A stretch of DNA of 45,492 bases from Paraburkholderia aspalathi (lineage in GTDB: Bacteria > Pseudomonadota > Gammaproteobacteria > Burkholderiales > Burkholderiaceae), in assembly GCF_900116445.1 (NCBI RefSeq), contig NZ_FPBH01000051.1, positions 1 to 45,492 of the forward strand. Direction: 5' to 3'. This document shows positions 7,881-16,416 of the stretch, in pieces; position 1 is the first letter of the stretch; every line of letters begins with the position of its first letter. Made by a program: the position numbers and the translations under genes. The notes under the pieces were generated by a model that worked only from the letters and a program-made list of their open reading frames with translations, did no database searches and was not told the origin of the DNA.

Positions 7881-9014
7881 TCAGAACGGCTGAGCGAGCA
7901 CGCCATATCCTTCGAACAACAGATCGACGGCGCGCTGTCCGCCTCCATGCGGATCCTGCTCCGCCTGGCAGATAGCCAGTGAGATGTCGAACACACGCTT
8001 CACCCGTTCGCCGCGACGCTGACCGTATGCCACGAGTGCATCGTCGATACTCGCCCGCTGACCCAGTTCTTCGGTGAGCACGACGGCGTCCTCGATCGCC
8101 ATGCCGCCGCCGGAAGTTAGCTGCGGCGTGACCGAATGAGCGGCATCTCCCACCAGTACGACTCGCCCCCGATGCCACGGTTGCGGCATGAACAGAATGT
8201 CGAACGGACGGTAACTGATGTAGCGCGTGCCATCGCAACGGCCGATGACCGCGCGAAGGTCTGGAGCCGAGAACCCCTCCAGACGCTCCCTGAACATCTC
8301 GCTCAACCTCTCTCGCGGCATATGCGCATGGACTTTCGCATTCTCGAGGAAGAAGTAGTAGCAAAGCGTGTCCGACAACGGAAGCCCGCCCACCGCACGA
8401 CCGTCCCGGTGCTTGTACAGCACCAGCCCATCAAACCCCGCGGGACGCTCAACAGTAAAACGCCACGCCCCTTGTCCGGCATAGGTCGGATGATGCTCAG
8501 TGCCGAATACCCTGGAACGCGTCTTCGAATACGTTCCGTCGGCTGCGACCAGCAGATCGCAGCGCCCTGTTTCGCCCGTCGACAGCCGGTATGACACACC
8601 GTTGCCGTCCTGCTCGACGTCCTCGACGGAGGTCCGATAGTCGACCCGCGCACCGCTCGCCAGTGCATGCCCTTCGAGCACCTCAGCCAGCTTCGGCCGC
8701 ATGATGCCAATCGCGCCGGGCGCGTCATCCCTGAACGTGCGCGGAGGACGCCGCTCGCTCACGATCTCGCCTGCATCGTTACGCACGCTGACCGTGTCCC
8801 ATCCGGATCCCGCCGCCATGCAACTATCGGCGAGCCCCACGCGATCCAGTGCACGAAGCGCGTTGCCGAGCAGGGAAATGCCGGTTCCCTGTTGATCGGA
8901 TCGGTGGCTGCTCTCCACAACCCTCACATCCGCACCGGCCCGCGCGAGCCCGTGGGCGAGCGTCATGCCGCTGATCCCTCCACCTACGATAAGCACCTTG
9001 TGCTGCGAAGCCAT
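7881..9014 (-). CDS. FAD-dependent monooxygenase (aromatic hydroxylase family)
   Basis: 377 residues, single-component flavoprotein hydroxylase of the UbiH/p-hydroxybenzoate hydroxylase group. Present in order: the dinucleotide-binding GGGISG (11-16), the DG motif LLVAADGTYSKTRSR (about 155-169) and the GD motif RVVLVGDAAHSVTP near residue 290. There is no signal peptide, so it is cytoplasmic. The start has a strong ribosome-binding site (AAGGAGACACAGTC before ATG). It is the second gene of the leftward operon, 37 bases after the FAA hydrolase gene. NAD(P)H-driven hydroxylation of a ring carbon, preparing it for cleavage by the divergent dioxygenase, is the likely job; the substrate is not deducible. 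Confidence 0.9.
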   Translation of the reverse strand: MASQHKVLIVGGGISGMTLAHGLARAGADVRVVESSHRSDQQGTGISLLGNALRALDRVGLADSCMAAGSGWDTVSVRNDAGEIVSERRPPRTFRDDAPGAIGIMRPKLAEVLEGHALASGARVDYRTSVEDVEQDGNGVSYRLSTGETGRCDLLVAADGTYSKTRSRVFGTEHHPTYAGQGAWRFTVERPAGFDGLVLYKHRDGRAVGGLPLSDTLCYYFFLENAKVHAHMPRERLSEMFRERLEGFSAPDLRAVIGRCDGTRYISYRPFDILFMPQPWHRGRVVLVGDAAHSVTPQLTSGGGMAIEDAVVLTEELGQRASIDDALVAYGQRRGERVKRVFDISLAICQAEQDPHGGGQRAVDLLFEGYGVLAQPF

Positions 9015-9051
9015 GACTGTGTCTCCTTGAAATTATTGTAGTGATGCCGGC

Positions 9052-10050
9052 TCACATGAAGGGAGCGCGCTCCTCGGGCCACCACAAGCCAGACTGCGGC
9101 TGTCCCATGCGGTTGCGCAGGATGCCAATGCCGCCCACTTCGAGCTCTACCACATCGCCTGGCTGCAGCCTGCGGTCGAGTTCGAGCGCGGAGCCCCCGC
9201 CCATCGTGCCCGAGCCGATGACGTCGCCCGGCTCGAGGACTTCGCCGAGGCTGACCCATGCGATCAGTTCGTCCACGCTCCACAGCTTGTTCGCGCTCGT
9301 GCCTTTGCCCCAGGTCTCGCCGTTCACACGGACCTCCATCGGAATGGCGTCGAGATCGGCAAATTCGTCGATCGTCGTGATCCACGGACCCACCCCATAG
9401 GCGAAATCCTTGCACTTGGTCGGCCCCATCTGGATCGGCATTTCGATCGACTGGCGGTCGCGTCCACTGAAGTCGTTGAACACAGTAATACCGAAGAGGT
9501 AAGGACGCGCCTGTTCGGGTCTCAGATTGCCGCCGCGCCGGCCGACGATGTAGCCGAGCTCGAGCTCGTAGTCCATATGCCCGATGTAACCCGGCCACGG
9601 CACCTCCGCATCATGTCCGATGACCGTGTGTGGCGTGCCCTTGAAGTAGCCAGGAACTTTCAGCAGGCTCTCATGCGGCTTGTGCCCGATCTTCTCGTGA
9701 AAACCCTTGATGTGTCCGATGAAAGTCAATCCGTCACGGACAACGGAAGGGTCGGTTGCGGGCAGCCACTTCACCTCTGCGATTGGAATCGACGCCTCAT
9801 CGGGGCGCTCCCTGTCCGCGCGACGGGCCGTGTCGAGGAATCGCTCGCCCAGACCAATCGCCGCCGACATGCTGCCGGGAAAGAGCGCCTCCGAGAACCG
9901 GCGCGCCGCTTGCCCCGTCGCGCCCTGCTTTTCCAGCGCCAGCACCGACGCGCGCTTCAGATCGACGACGCGCCCCTCTTCAGGCAATACCAGTACCAGG
10001 CGGGCAACGTCCCCGTCCGGACCATTCACAGCGATGCGACCCAGCTTCAT
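9052..10050 (-). CDS. Fumarylacetoacetate hydrolase (FAA) family protein
   Basis: 332 residues from ATG 10050 (MKLGRIAVNGPDGD), which has GGAG seven bases upstream; the frame continues to 10275 but that part runs through the operator region. The FAA catalytic domain occupies the C-terminal two thirds: metal-binding acidic residues in YELELGYIVGRRG, then FNDFSGRDRQ, and the terminal GSGTMGGGSALELDR. Family members hydrolyse C-C bonds of diketo acids, hydrate 2-oxopent-4-dienoate, or decarboxylate. First gene of the leftward operon, whose promoter overlaps a perfect TetR-type operator (10140-10160). Likely acts on the ring-fission product or a later enol acid. Confidence 0.9.
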   Translation of the reverse strand: MKLGRIAVNGPDGDVARLVLVLPEEGRVVDLKRASVLALEKQGATGQAARRFSEALFPGSMSAAIGLGERFLDTARRADRERPDEASIPIAEVKWLPATDPSVVRDGLTFIGHIKGFHEKIGHKPHESLLKVPGYFKGTPHTVIGHDAEVPWPGYIGHMDYELELGYIVGRRGGNLRPEQARPYLFGITVFNDFSGRDRQSIEMPIQMGPTKCKDFAYGVGPWITTIDEFADLDAIPMEVRVNGETWGKGTSANKLWSVDELIAWVSLGEVLEPGDVIGSGTMGGGSALELDRRLQPGDVVELEVGGIGILRNRMGQPQSGLWWPEERAPFM

Positions 10051-10139
10051 TGTTCGGCTCCAGTTTCCAGGCTGCGGCGACGAAACCGGCCTCCCAGTCT
10101 CACCGCACGCACCTTCGTTAGTGATCGGCTCATAATATA

Positions 10140-10160
10140 TACGATACGCAACGTATCGTA
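10140..10160. promoter_or_regulatory. Putative TetR operator (perfect 9-3-9 inverted repeat)
   Basis: TACGATACG-CAA-CGTATCGTA, arms fully complementary. On the minus strand the AT-rich TATATATTATG follows immediately (10129-10140), a plausible -10 region for the FAA hydrolase operon, so bound protein would block that promoter. Confidence 0.75.
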
Positions 10161-10211
10161 AGCGAGGGTTTTTCCTCATGCCGAAAAGTGCCATGGAAAC
10201 CTTGAGCCCTC

Positions 10212-10241
10212 TTGCGTGATCAGGAGCCTGGGGAATATTAT
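10212..10241 (+). promoter_or_regulatory. Possible sigma-70 promoter for the dioxygenase operon
   Basis: TTGCGT (10212-10217), an 18-base spacer, then TATTAT (10236-10241). The -10 overlaps the operator at 10239-10259. The -35 is a poor match, consistent with a regulated promoter. Confidence 0.4.
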
Positions 10242-10259
10242 GATCCGCACCGTATCGTA
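10239..10259. promoter_or_regulatory. Putative TetR operator in front of the dioxygenase gene
   Basis: TATGATCCG-CAC-CGTATCGTA: the right arm is identical to the perfect site, the left arm matches 7 of 9. Same 9-3-9 geometry. It lies about 40 bases before the GTG start at 10301. Confidence 0.7.
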
Positions 10260-10300
10260 TTAATCGATATCGCATTCATTTTTTCAACAGGACGCTTAAA

Positions 10301-11239
10301 GTGAGAATTCTTGGACCTGACACACTCGTTTTCGGCGTTGAAGACGTCGAAAGCTGCGCGACTTTCCTCGCCGACTACGGACTGACTCCAAAAGGCGATG
10401 GGGCATTCGAGGCGCTTGACGGGACCGGCGTCATCATTCGCCACAAGGACGACCCGTCGCTCCCGAATTGGACGCTGCCGACCGCCAACCAGCTGCGCAA
10501 GACGATTTACGGTGTGGAAGATCGGGCCGCGCTTGATGAAATCGCGCACGAGCTGGGCAAGGACCGGGAAGTCAAATTTCTGGTGGATGGCTCGATTGAA
10601 GCTACCGACGACGCAGGATTCGTCCTCGGATTTCAGGTATCCGTGCGTCAGGCGCCAACGCTTGCCGCCGAGCAGGTCAATGCGCCGGGCGACGCGCGCC
10701 GCGGCCTGAACGTCGCGGGTTCGCCGGCCAACTGCGACGAACCGCCGCCGCTTCCCCGGACGCTTTCGCACGTCGTCTACTTTGTGCCCGACACAGACAA
10801 GGCCGAAGCCTTCTATGTGAACCGGCTGGGGTTCCGGGTCAACGATCGCTTCACCGGAATGGGCCCGTTTCTGCGCCCGCAGGGCACCCTCGATCACCAC
10901 ACGCTGTTCCTCATCAAGACCCCGCCGGTCATGCAGGGTTGCGATCACTTCACCTTCCACATGGGCGGCCCGTCGGACGTGCTGCGTGCCGGATACGCGT
11001 TCGCGGCGAAAGGCTACGAATCGTTCTGGGGGCCGGGGCGTCACCGGTTCGGGTCGAACTGGTTCTGGTATTTCAATAGCCCGATGGGCTGCCATATCGA
11101 ATACGACGCGGACATGGATCAGCTCGATGACGCCTGGGTTCCGCGTGTCGCCCCCGCCATTGCCGAGAACTCACAGGAATTTCTCTTCCAGTGGCGCGAG
11201 ACATGGGCGCCGGGAGGTCCGCCCCCGAAACAGTCCTGA
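10301..11239 (+). CDS. VOC-family ring-cleavage dioxygenase (type I extradiol-like)
   Basis: 312 residues, GTG start with AGGA eight bases upstream. Two vicinal-oxygen-chelate modules: an N-terminal one (residues 1-120) that has lost the usual ligands and a C-terminal one (about 150-290) with the metal triad in expected spacing: His in LSHVVYFV, His in CDHFTFHMGG, Glu in CHIEYDADMD. This fits an Fe(II) extradiol dioxygenase opening a catechol-like ring in the meta position. It leads the rightward operon, divergent from the FAA hydrolase and monooxygenase operon, and is followed 12 bases later by a Rieske ferredoxin gene. A glyoxalase-like or non-cleaving VOC function remains possible. Confidence 0.85.
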   Translation: MRILGPDTLVFGVEDVESCATFLADYGLTPKGDGAFEALDGTGVIIRHKDDPSLPNWTLPTANQLRKTIYGVEDRAALDEIAHELGKDREVKFLVDGSIEATDDAGFVLGFQVSVRQAPTLAAEQVNAPGDARRGLNVAGSPANCDEPPPLPRTLSHVVYFVPDTDKAEAFYVNRLGFRVNDRFTGMGPFLRPQGTLDHHTLFLIKTPPVMQGCDHFTFHMGGPSDVLRAGYAFAAKGYESFWGPGRHRFGSNWFWYFNSPMGCHIEYDADMDQLDDAWVPRVAPAIAENSQEFLFQWRETWAPGGPPPKQS

Positions 11240-11251
11240 GCGCAGATCGCC

Positions 11252-11620
11252 ATGCCAGACGCTGACTGCTCCCGATGGGTCCGCCTGTGCGAGTTGAACG
11301 CGCTTTCGCCTACTGGCGCACGCGGATTCGACCTGCAGGGACGCGGCGTCGACGACCTCTTCGTCGTACGCAGAGGGGAGCTCCTGCGTGCCTATACCAA
11401 TTCGTGTCCGCATTGGCCCGGGGCATCCCTGCCCTGGAAAAAGCATGCGTATCTCGACCACGGCGAGAACTATATTGTTTGCCACGGCCACGGCGCGAAG
11501 TTCACGCCTGAAGACGGCCTGTGCATATCGGGACCCTGCGCAGGCCAGTATCTCGAGGCCGTCTCGCTGAGGATTGAAGAAGGCAGGTACGTGAGCGCGC
11601 TTTTCCCGATGCCGCGTTGA
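11252..11620 (+). CDS. Rieske [2Fe-2S] ferredoxin-like protein
   Basis: 122 residues. Cluster ligands are Cys52 and His54 (SCPHWPG) and Cys77 and His80 (VCHGHGAKF), the Rieske CxH...CxxH pattern. The spacing between the two halves (22 residues) is longer than in typical Rieske ferredoxins. There is no membrane anchor or signal, so it is a soluble electron carrier. It directly follows the dioxygenase gene and should be co-transcribed. No Rieske oxygenase alpha subunit or ferredoxin reductase gene is in the window, so its partner is either encoded elsewhere or is the adjacent dioxygenase, for instance in keeping its iron reduced. That role is inference. Confidence 0.88.
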   Translation: MPDADCSRWVRLCELNALSPTGARGFDLQGRGVDDLFVVRRGELLRAYTNSCPHWPGASLPWKKHAYLDHGENYIVCHGHGAKFTPEDGLCISGPCAGQYLEAVSLRIEEGRYVSALFPMPR

Positions 11621-11748
11621 CGGGAACACCAGCGATTCCCCCGAGGAGTCGGCCACACAAACCAGATTGCACGCAAACGGAAACCGGTTTCCAGATAAAA
11701 AACTTCGTACTACAAATCAAAACCCATATAAATACAGGAGACAATGAA

Positions 11749-12648
11749 ATGAAGCGATACAGACTTTACGGGGCCATGTGCGTCGTGGCCAGCTTGGCCC
11801 AGAGCCCGGCTTTCGCCCTCGAAAACGGGACGAGCAGCTATCCGTCCGGGATCATGACCGTCATGAGCGGACTGCTTGGCGGACCGGGAACGTACATCTA
11901 CAGCTACAACAGATTCGAGGACATGACCTCACTGCGCGACGGTGGCGGCAACAGCAGCCCTGCCGGCGCTAACGGCGGCCTGCAGGCTCATGCACTCCGG
12001 ACGGTCCATGTCTTTGAAACCCCAACCATTTTCGGCGGCAACATAGCCGTTCAGGCAGCCGTTCCCTACGTCGACGGCACGCTGCATCTTCCGTCGTTTG
12101 GCATCTCGGGCGGTGGACGGGGATTCGGCGACCCGCTGTTTGGCGTACTCGTTGGCTGGCAGTCGCCGCACTATTTCCAGACTGTCGAAGTCGATATCGT
12201 TGCTCCCTGGGGTTCATACGACAAGACCCGCCTTTTCAATCCGGGAAATAACGTCACGAGTCTCTATCTTGCCTACGCCTTTACATGGATGCCGCTCCAG
12301 CAGCTCGAGCTCAGCTCCAAGATCAACCTGAACTACAGCAGCGTCAATGCGGCGACCCGCTACCAGTCGGGCGTACAGCTTACCGCGGACTACGGTGTCA
12401 ATTACCACATCAACCAGAACTGGCTCGTGGGCGTTGGCGGATATGTGAATACCCAACTCAACGACGACAGGATCAATGGACAGTCTGCGTTCGGCGACGG
12501 ACATCGGACCAACGAGTTGACCATGGGACCGCAGGTCGGCTATGGATCGCAGAAATGGGGGGCTGTGCTTCACTGGCAGCATCAGATCTATGCGCGCAAT
12601 GCTGCCTACGGCAATACGCTGTGGCTTAATGCCTACGTGAAATTCTAG
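11749..12648 (+). CDS. Outer-membrane porin, phenol meta-degradation (MetA-type) family
   Basis: 299 residues from ATG 11749, chosen because AGGAG lies eight bases upstream and a signal peptide follows (MKRYRLYGAMCVVASLAQSP, cleavage after AFA). The mature part is rich in alternating hydrophobic/aromatic strands and ends in NAYVKF, a C-terminal aromatic residue typical of outer-membrane beta-barrels. The N-terminal TSSYPSGIMTVMSGLLGGPG matches the family found in aromatic-degradation operons (COG4313). It probably admits the hydrophobic substrate of this pathway. Third gene of the rightward operon, about 130 bases after the Rieske gene. Confidence 0.88.
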   Translation: MKRYRLYGAMCVVASLAQSPAFALENGTSSYPSGIMTVMSGLLGGPGTYIYSYNRFEDMTSLRDGGGNSSPAGANGGLQAHALRTVHVFETPTIFGGNIAVQAAVPYVDGTLHLPSFGISGGGRGFGDPLFGVLVGWQSPHYFQTVEVDIVAPWGSYDKTRLFNPGNNVTSLYLAYAFTWMPLQQLELSSKINLNYSSVNAATRYQSGVQLTADYGVNYHINQNWLVGVGGYVNTQLNDDRINGQSAFGDGHRTNELTMGPQVGYGSQKWGAVLHWQHQIYARNAAYGNTLWLNAYVKF

Positions 12649-12658
12649 GGGCGAGGAT

Positions 12659-12684
12659 CCGGGCGTTGCCGTTGCATCGCCCGG
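12659..12684. terminator. Weak hairpin between convergent operons
   Basis: CCGGGCG (12659-12665) and CGCCCGG (12678-12684), 7-bp stem with a 12-base loop and no T-run. A second, looser inverted repeat (GGCACC...GGTGCC) follows. The position between the stops of the porin and the convergent MFS gene suggests a role in ending transcription, but the structure alone is weak. Confidence 0.3.
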
Positions 12685-12730
12685 CACCCGCGTCGGATCA
12701 AGGCGTCGGTGCCGAATTGCCACTGCCGGC

Positions 12731-13942
12731 CTATTCCCGGACTCGTGGCATTGGCAGCGCGCGTCCTACCCTCAACAGATGCGCAAGGACGAGCGCAAGG
12801 ACAAGCAGTCCCAGCCCGCAGACAACGAACAGGACGCGTACTGAAACGTGACTGACCGACCAGGCGCCCATGGCGATGCCAAACGATTGCCCCAGAAAGA
12901 GCACGCACGAAAACAGCGAAACGGCCGTGCCTCTTGCCTGCGGCGCCATCTGCGCGGCATGATTCTGCAAGACGTTGTGAAGCGCGTAAAAGCCAAATCC
13001 GGCCAGTGCACAGGCCGGAACAGATAGCCACCAGACAGGCGAGGCCGCAAGTGTGACAAGCGCTATGGCGAGCAACAGTCCACCCCCTTCCGCGAGGCGC
13101 GTATCCCTCAAACGTCGTATTACGCGCTTCGCGTTCAGACTGAAGATCAGCCCGCCGATCCCGTACGTGGCGGCAATCAGTCCCGCCCTGGACCAGGGCA
13201 ATGCAAACGACGCGTTGAGGTAGGTGGGCATGAACGCCAATGCGCAGTAGGCAAAGGTGCCCTCAACGAAAGTCAGCAGCAGGACAAGGCGAACCCACCT
13301 TGCGCCGAGAATATCGATCGTCTGGTGCACGAATGTGAGACGCTTCGTCGAGGTGTCTCGCGAAATGCGCAGCGATACGCTTGTCGCCGTCACCCAGCCG
13401 AGCACGAACACGGCACCAACCGACAGGAAGGGTGTTCGCCAGCTCAGGGACGAAGCCAGGGCGCCGCCGCCCCATTGCCCCGCCATCATGCCAAGCACGG
13501 TAGCGCCAAGCAGACGCGCCAGCGCTTCCTGCCGCTCGCCGTCCGGGCAGTGATCGCCGATCCACGCCATCGTCAATGGAACAATGCCCGCGGCAGCCGC
13601 GCCCGAAAAAAGCCGGGCGGCAAGCAGTTCGTCCAGACTTCCAGCAAGACATGCTGCAAAATTGCCAAGCGCGCAGGCAAACGCCGCGAACGCGATCACG
13701 CGTATTTTACCGAGCCGGTCGCCGAGCGGCCCGGAGCACAGCTGAAAGACTCCGTAAGCGAGCGCAAACAACGATATGGTCTGCGAAGCGTGGTCGGCGG
13801 GAACCGCAAACTCCCCGGCAAGAGCAGGCAGCATCGAATCGCACAGACGCATCGATGCCATGCTACCAAAGCAGCAGATATAAAGCGCCCATTGCGCGCC
13901 GCGGTCAATGGCGTGAGCCGTGCACAACCGCACCCATGTCAT
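12731..13942 (-). CDS. MFS transporter
   Basis: 403 residues, about 12 hydrophobic segments. The frame opens at a TTG (13945); ATG 13942 is preferred, with GAGG about ten bases upstream. The MFS loop 2-3 signature is visible as GPLGDRLGKIRV near residue 73, and the central cytoplasmic loop lies around TSTKRLTFVHQTIDIL. It resembles the YnfM/AraJ drug-H+ antiporter branch, so export or uptake of a small organic molecule are both possible. Last gene of the leftward operon starting near 16307, 44 bases after the thioesterase gene. Confidence 0.85.
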   Translation of the reverse strand: MTWVRLCTAHAIDRGAQWALYICCFGSMASMRLCDSMLPALAGEFAVPADHASQTISLFALAYGVFQLCSGPLGDRLGKIRVIAFAAFACALGNFAACLAGSLDELLAARLFSGAAAAGIVPLTMAWIGDHCPDGERQEALARLLGATVLGMMAGQWGGGALASSLSWRTPFLSVGAVFVLGWVTATSVSLRISRDTSTKRLTFVHQTIDILGARWVRLVLLLTFVEGTFAYCALAFMPTYLNASFALPWSRAGLIAATYGIGGLIFSLNAKRVIRRLRDTRLAEGGGLLLAIALVTLAASPVWWLSVPACALAGFGFYALHNVLQNHAAQMAPQARGTAVSLFSCVLFLGQSFGIAMGAWSVSHVSVRVLFVVCGLGLLVLALVLAHLLRVGRALPMPRVRE

Positions 13943-13985
13943 CAAGTCGTGACCTCACAGGCTCGCAGGATGGCGACGTGTGAAA

Positions 13986-14462
13986 TCAGGCGCGCACATC
14001 GAACACCGCAAACGGGGCTGTGGCAGTGGCAACGCGCCGTGTTCCCGTCGCATCGTGCAGATCGGCTTCCACGAACGACACGCGTCCGCCCAGACGTTTG
14101 ACGCGGGCATCGGCGACGAAGTCTCCGACATATCCCGGCTCGATCATATTGACCGTGAGACTGATGGTTGCGCACGTGCGGCCGGGCGGAAGCTGCGCGA
14201 GCAAGGCGAGCGCCATCGCCAGATCGAGCATCGATGCAAGCGTGCCGCCCGATACCACGCCATTGCCCTGGACTGAGTACTCCGGCGCGGTGAAGCGGAT
14301 GGACAGCGCTTCACCGCTGCCCACCAGCAACGTGGCGCCAAGCGAGACCAACACGGGATTCATATCGAGCGGGACGTCCCGCGCCTGCGTCGACAGAAGA
14401 TCGTGAAGAAAGGCGCGATCGGGATTGTCGCGACGTGCCGTCGCCTCGGTCACGTCAGCCAT
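13986..14462 (-). CDS. PaaI-type hotdog-fold thioesterase
   Basis: 158 residues with the single hotdog domain of the PaaI/4HBT family: the segment NGVVSGGTLASMLDLAMALAL carries the central helix with the usual active-site aspartate (MLDLAMA), followed by SLTVNMIEPG and FVEADLHDATG strands. It hydrolyses acyl-CoA thioesters, often to rescue stalled intermediates. The start ATG overlaps the end of the upstream FAA hydrolase gene by 8 bases, so translation is coupled. Its presence implies that a CoA ester appears in the pathway, consistent with the BKACE gene in the divergent operon. Confidence 0.87.
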   Translation of the reverse strand: MADVTEATARRDNPDRAFLHDLLSTQARDVPLDMNPVLVSLGATLLVGSGEALSIRFTAPEYSVQGNGVVSGGTLASMLDLAMALALLAQLPPGRTCATISLTVNMIEPGYVGDFVADARVKRLGGRVSFVEADLHDATGTRRVATATAPFAVFDVRA

Positions 14463-15450
14463 CCTGTTGCGCGACGCAGATCTGTCGTTGGCGGCCCAGC
14501 CCTTCGATCCCGGCTTCCATCACATCGCCGTCGCGCAGGAAACGGTTGTAGTGCGTGCCGTTGCCAGCCGGCGAACCGGTACAGATCACGTCGCCGGGCA
14601 GCAGCCGCGAATAGCGGGAAATATATTCGATCTGCCGCTCGATACCGAACAGCATGTCAGCGGTCGTCTCGTCCTGCATGACCTGGCCCGACACCGTGAG
14701 CCGCATCTGCAGACGATGCGGGTCGGGAACGAATGCCTTGGGCACCAGATACGGCCCGAGTGGCAGAAACCCTGGCTGCCCCTTCGAGCGCAGCCAGTCG
14801 GTGCCCAGCATCCTGTAGTCGGTGCGCGGGATGAGATCGCGCGCGGAGATGTCGTTGGCGATGGTGTAACCCGCCACATGGTCCAGCGCCTGTTCGCGGG
14901 GAATCTGGTAGCCGCCGCGCCCGATGACGACGGCCAGCTCCAGCTCCCAGTCCGGCTTCACCGTCGTGACCGGCAGCACCAGCGGATCGAACGCCCCGGA
15001 GACAGCGGAGACCGGCTTCGTGAATGCGTACGGCTCGCCGCTTGCAAGCCGTTCATCCATCATGGCCTCTGCCCAGCGCCGCAGCCCCGCTTCGTCGAGT
15101 CCGTCGGGACCGACCTTCGCATCCACCGTCAAATCGACCACGTGCTTGCGGTAGTTCGCGCCCGTGCAAAAAATCTGGCGCGGCAGATCGACGGCCGGGT
15201 GGGTATGCAAATCGGACAGCGCATACCATCCGCCCTCTTTTCCCGGGACCTGCGCGGCGAGGCGACCCAATGCGGGCTCGCTCGTCGACCAGGTCTCGAG
15301 AAGCGCGAGCACGCTGGGCGCGTTCGCCAGATCGCGTTCGCCATGACGCGCTGCCAGTTCGGCAAGCGAAGCCACGCGATCATTCACGACGAAGCCGACA
15401 AACCGGGCACCGTCCCCCACCGAAAACGTTCCGAGCGCGTATTGCTTCAC
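14455..15450 (-). CDS. Second fumarylacetoacetate hydrolase (FAA) family protein
   Basis: 331 residues, GTG start overlapping the stop of the solute-binding-like gene by 4 bases (GTGA). The FAA domain is complete: FCTGANYRKHV near residue 95, the acidic metal-binding DWELELAVVIGRGG (about 170), IANDISARDL and the terminal GDVICTGSPAGNG. It differs from the FAA protein at 9052-10050 in length of the N-terminal region and in most of its sequence, so the two probably catalyse different steps, for example hydrolysis of a ring-fission product versus hydration of a 2-oxo-dienoate. Which does which cannot be told from sequence. Confidence 0.9.
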   Translation of the reverse strand: MKQYALGTFSVGDGARFVGFVVNDRVASLAELAARHGERDLANAPSVLALLETWSTSEPALGRLAAQVPGKEGGWYALSDLHTHPAVDLPRQIFCTGANYRKHVVDLTVDAKVGPDGLDEAGLRRWAEAMMDERLASGEPYAFTKPVSAVSGAFDPLVLPVTTVKPDWELELAVVIGRGGYQIPREQALDHVAGYTIANDISARDLIPRTDYRMLGTDWLRSKGQPGFLPLGPYLVPKAFVPDPHRLQMRLTVSGQVMQDETTADMLFGIERQIEYISRYSRLLPGDVICTGSPAGNGTHYNRFLRDGDVMEAGIEGLGRQRQICVAQQDG

Positions 15451-16307
15451 TGCTGTCCTCCCGTGTATTGCTCCATCATTGAATCGTCGACGATGGTCGA
15501 ATAGTCATTGTCCGCACCCGCGAGACCGAGCGAGCGGCGATGCGCGATGAGCAGCGCGACGCCCGCTGTCGTCGGACGCAGCGAATCAGGGTTCTGCGCG
15601 ATCATCGCATCCGCAACGGCGCCCGGAAAGCCGGCTGCCAGCACCGCCTGTCTCGCAACTTCCGCATTCCCGCTCACGCGCCGGCGGGCACGCTCCAGCG
15701 CTCGCAGCCACGCCGCGACCCCGGTGTTCGCCTCGCCGCCCTGGCGCACGACGATGCCCTGCCCGGGAAAGTCAGCGTATATGTCCTGCACGCTGGCGAT
15801 GTAAGCGAGCCCCGCCGCTTGCGCCATCGAATCGAATGGCGGCCCTAACAGGGTTGCGTCGCCCTGTCCCGCCACGAGCGCGTCGAAGCGCTCCTTGACG
15901 CCGCCCGCGGGCGTCAGGCGGACCGAGTCCGATTCGATACCCGCATCGCGCAGCATGGCCCTGAGCGCAACCACGAAGCCGTTATCCGGCGCATCGACCA
16001 GCAGGTTCGCGCCACGCAGATCCTGCAGGTTGCGCAGTTGCGGCCGCGCGACCACCGTCAACGGCGTGGTTCGCTCGATCTGCGCGACGACGCGAAAGTC
16101 CCGCGGACCCGCGCGGCGGTTCCAGCCGATCACGTTATCCATCGACGTCACGACGGCGTCCACGTCCCCGGCCACGAGCGCATCAAACTGCTGATCGGAC
16201 GAGCGGTTGCGTTCGGCCCCGATAGCGGTTGCCTGCGCGTCCTGACTCGCGACAAGGGCAAGCAGCGGCGGCACGAACCACATCACGCGAATTTTCTGTG
16301 TCTCCAT
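15447..16307 (-). CDS. SsuA/NMT1-like solute-binding-fold protein without signal peptide
   Basis: 286 residues from ATG 16307 (METQKIRVMWF). The periplasmic-binding-protein type 2 fold of the ABC sulfonate/nitrate/thiamine-precursor group is recognisable: first strand KIRVMWFVPPLL starting at residue 5, then FDALVAGDVDAVVTSMDNVI, LQDLRGANLLVDAPDNGFV and FDALVAGQGDATLLGPP. A normal member would carry 20-30 residues of signal peptide before the first strand; here there is none, and no upstream start supplies one. No ABC permease or ATPase gene is in the window. A cytoplasmic binding or catalytic role is suggested. It heads the leftward operon with FAA hydrolase, thioesterase and MFS. Confidence 0.75.
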   Translation of the reverse strand: METQKIRVMWFVPPLLALVASQDAQATAIGAERNRSSDQQFDALVAGDVDAVVTSMDNVIGWNRRAGPRDFRVVAQIERTTPLTVVARPQLRNLQDLRGANLLVDAPDNGFVVALRAMLRDAGIESDSVRLTPAGGVKERFDALVAGQGDATLLGPPFDSMAQAAGLAYIASVQDIYADFPGQGIVVRQGGEANTGVAAWLRALERARRRVSGNAEVARQAVLAAGFPGAVADAMIAQNPDSLRPTTAGVALLIAHRRSLGLAGADNDYSTIVDDSMMEQYTGGQQ

Positions 16308-16337
16308 GAATCCCGACCGTTGTAATTGAATGCCGCC

Positions 16338-16367
16338 ATTACAAAACGGACCGTTCATATTTGTCAA
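16338..16367 (-). promoter_or_regulatory. Sigma-70 promoter for the leftward operon
   Basis: On the minus strand TTGACA (16367-16362), 18 bases, then TGTAAT (16343-16338); the -35 is perfect and the -10 is 5 of 6. The predicted start of transcription lies about 25 bases before the ATG at 16307. The palindrome at 16436-16464 is 70-100 bases further upstream, so it does not directly cover this promoter. Confidence 0.6.
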
Positions 16368-16416
16368 GCGCGAACAGGGCCAAAAAATGCCGAAAAATAT
16401 CTCATCCTTTTCCCTA

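Noticed and set aside
14425..15504. 359-residue plus-strand frame opposite the second FAA hydrolase
   Set aside because: Shadow frame; the minus-strand gene has clear catalytic motifs and coupled neighbours.
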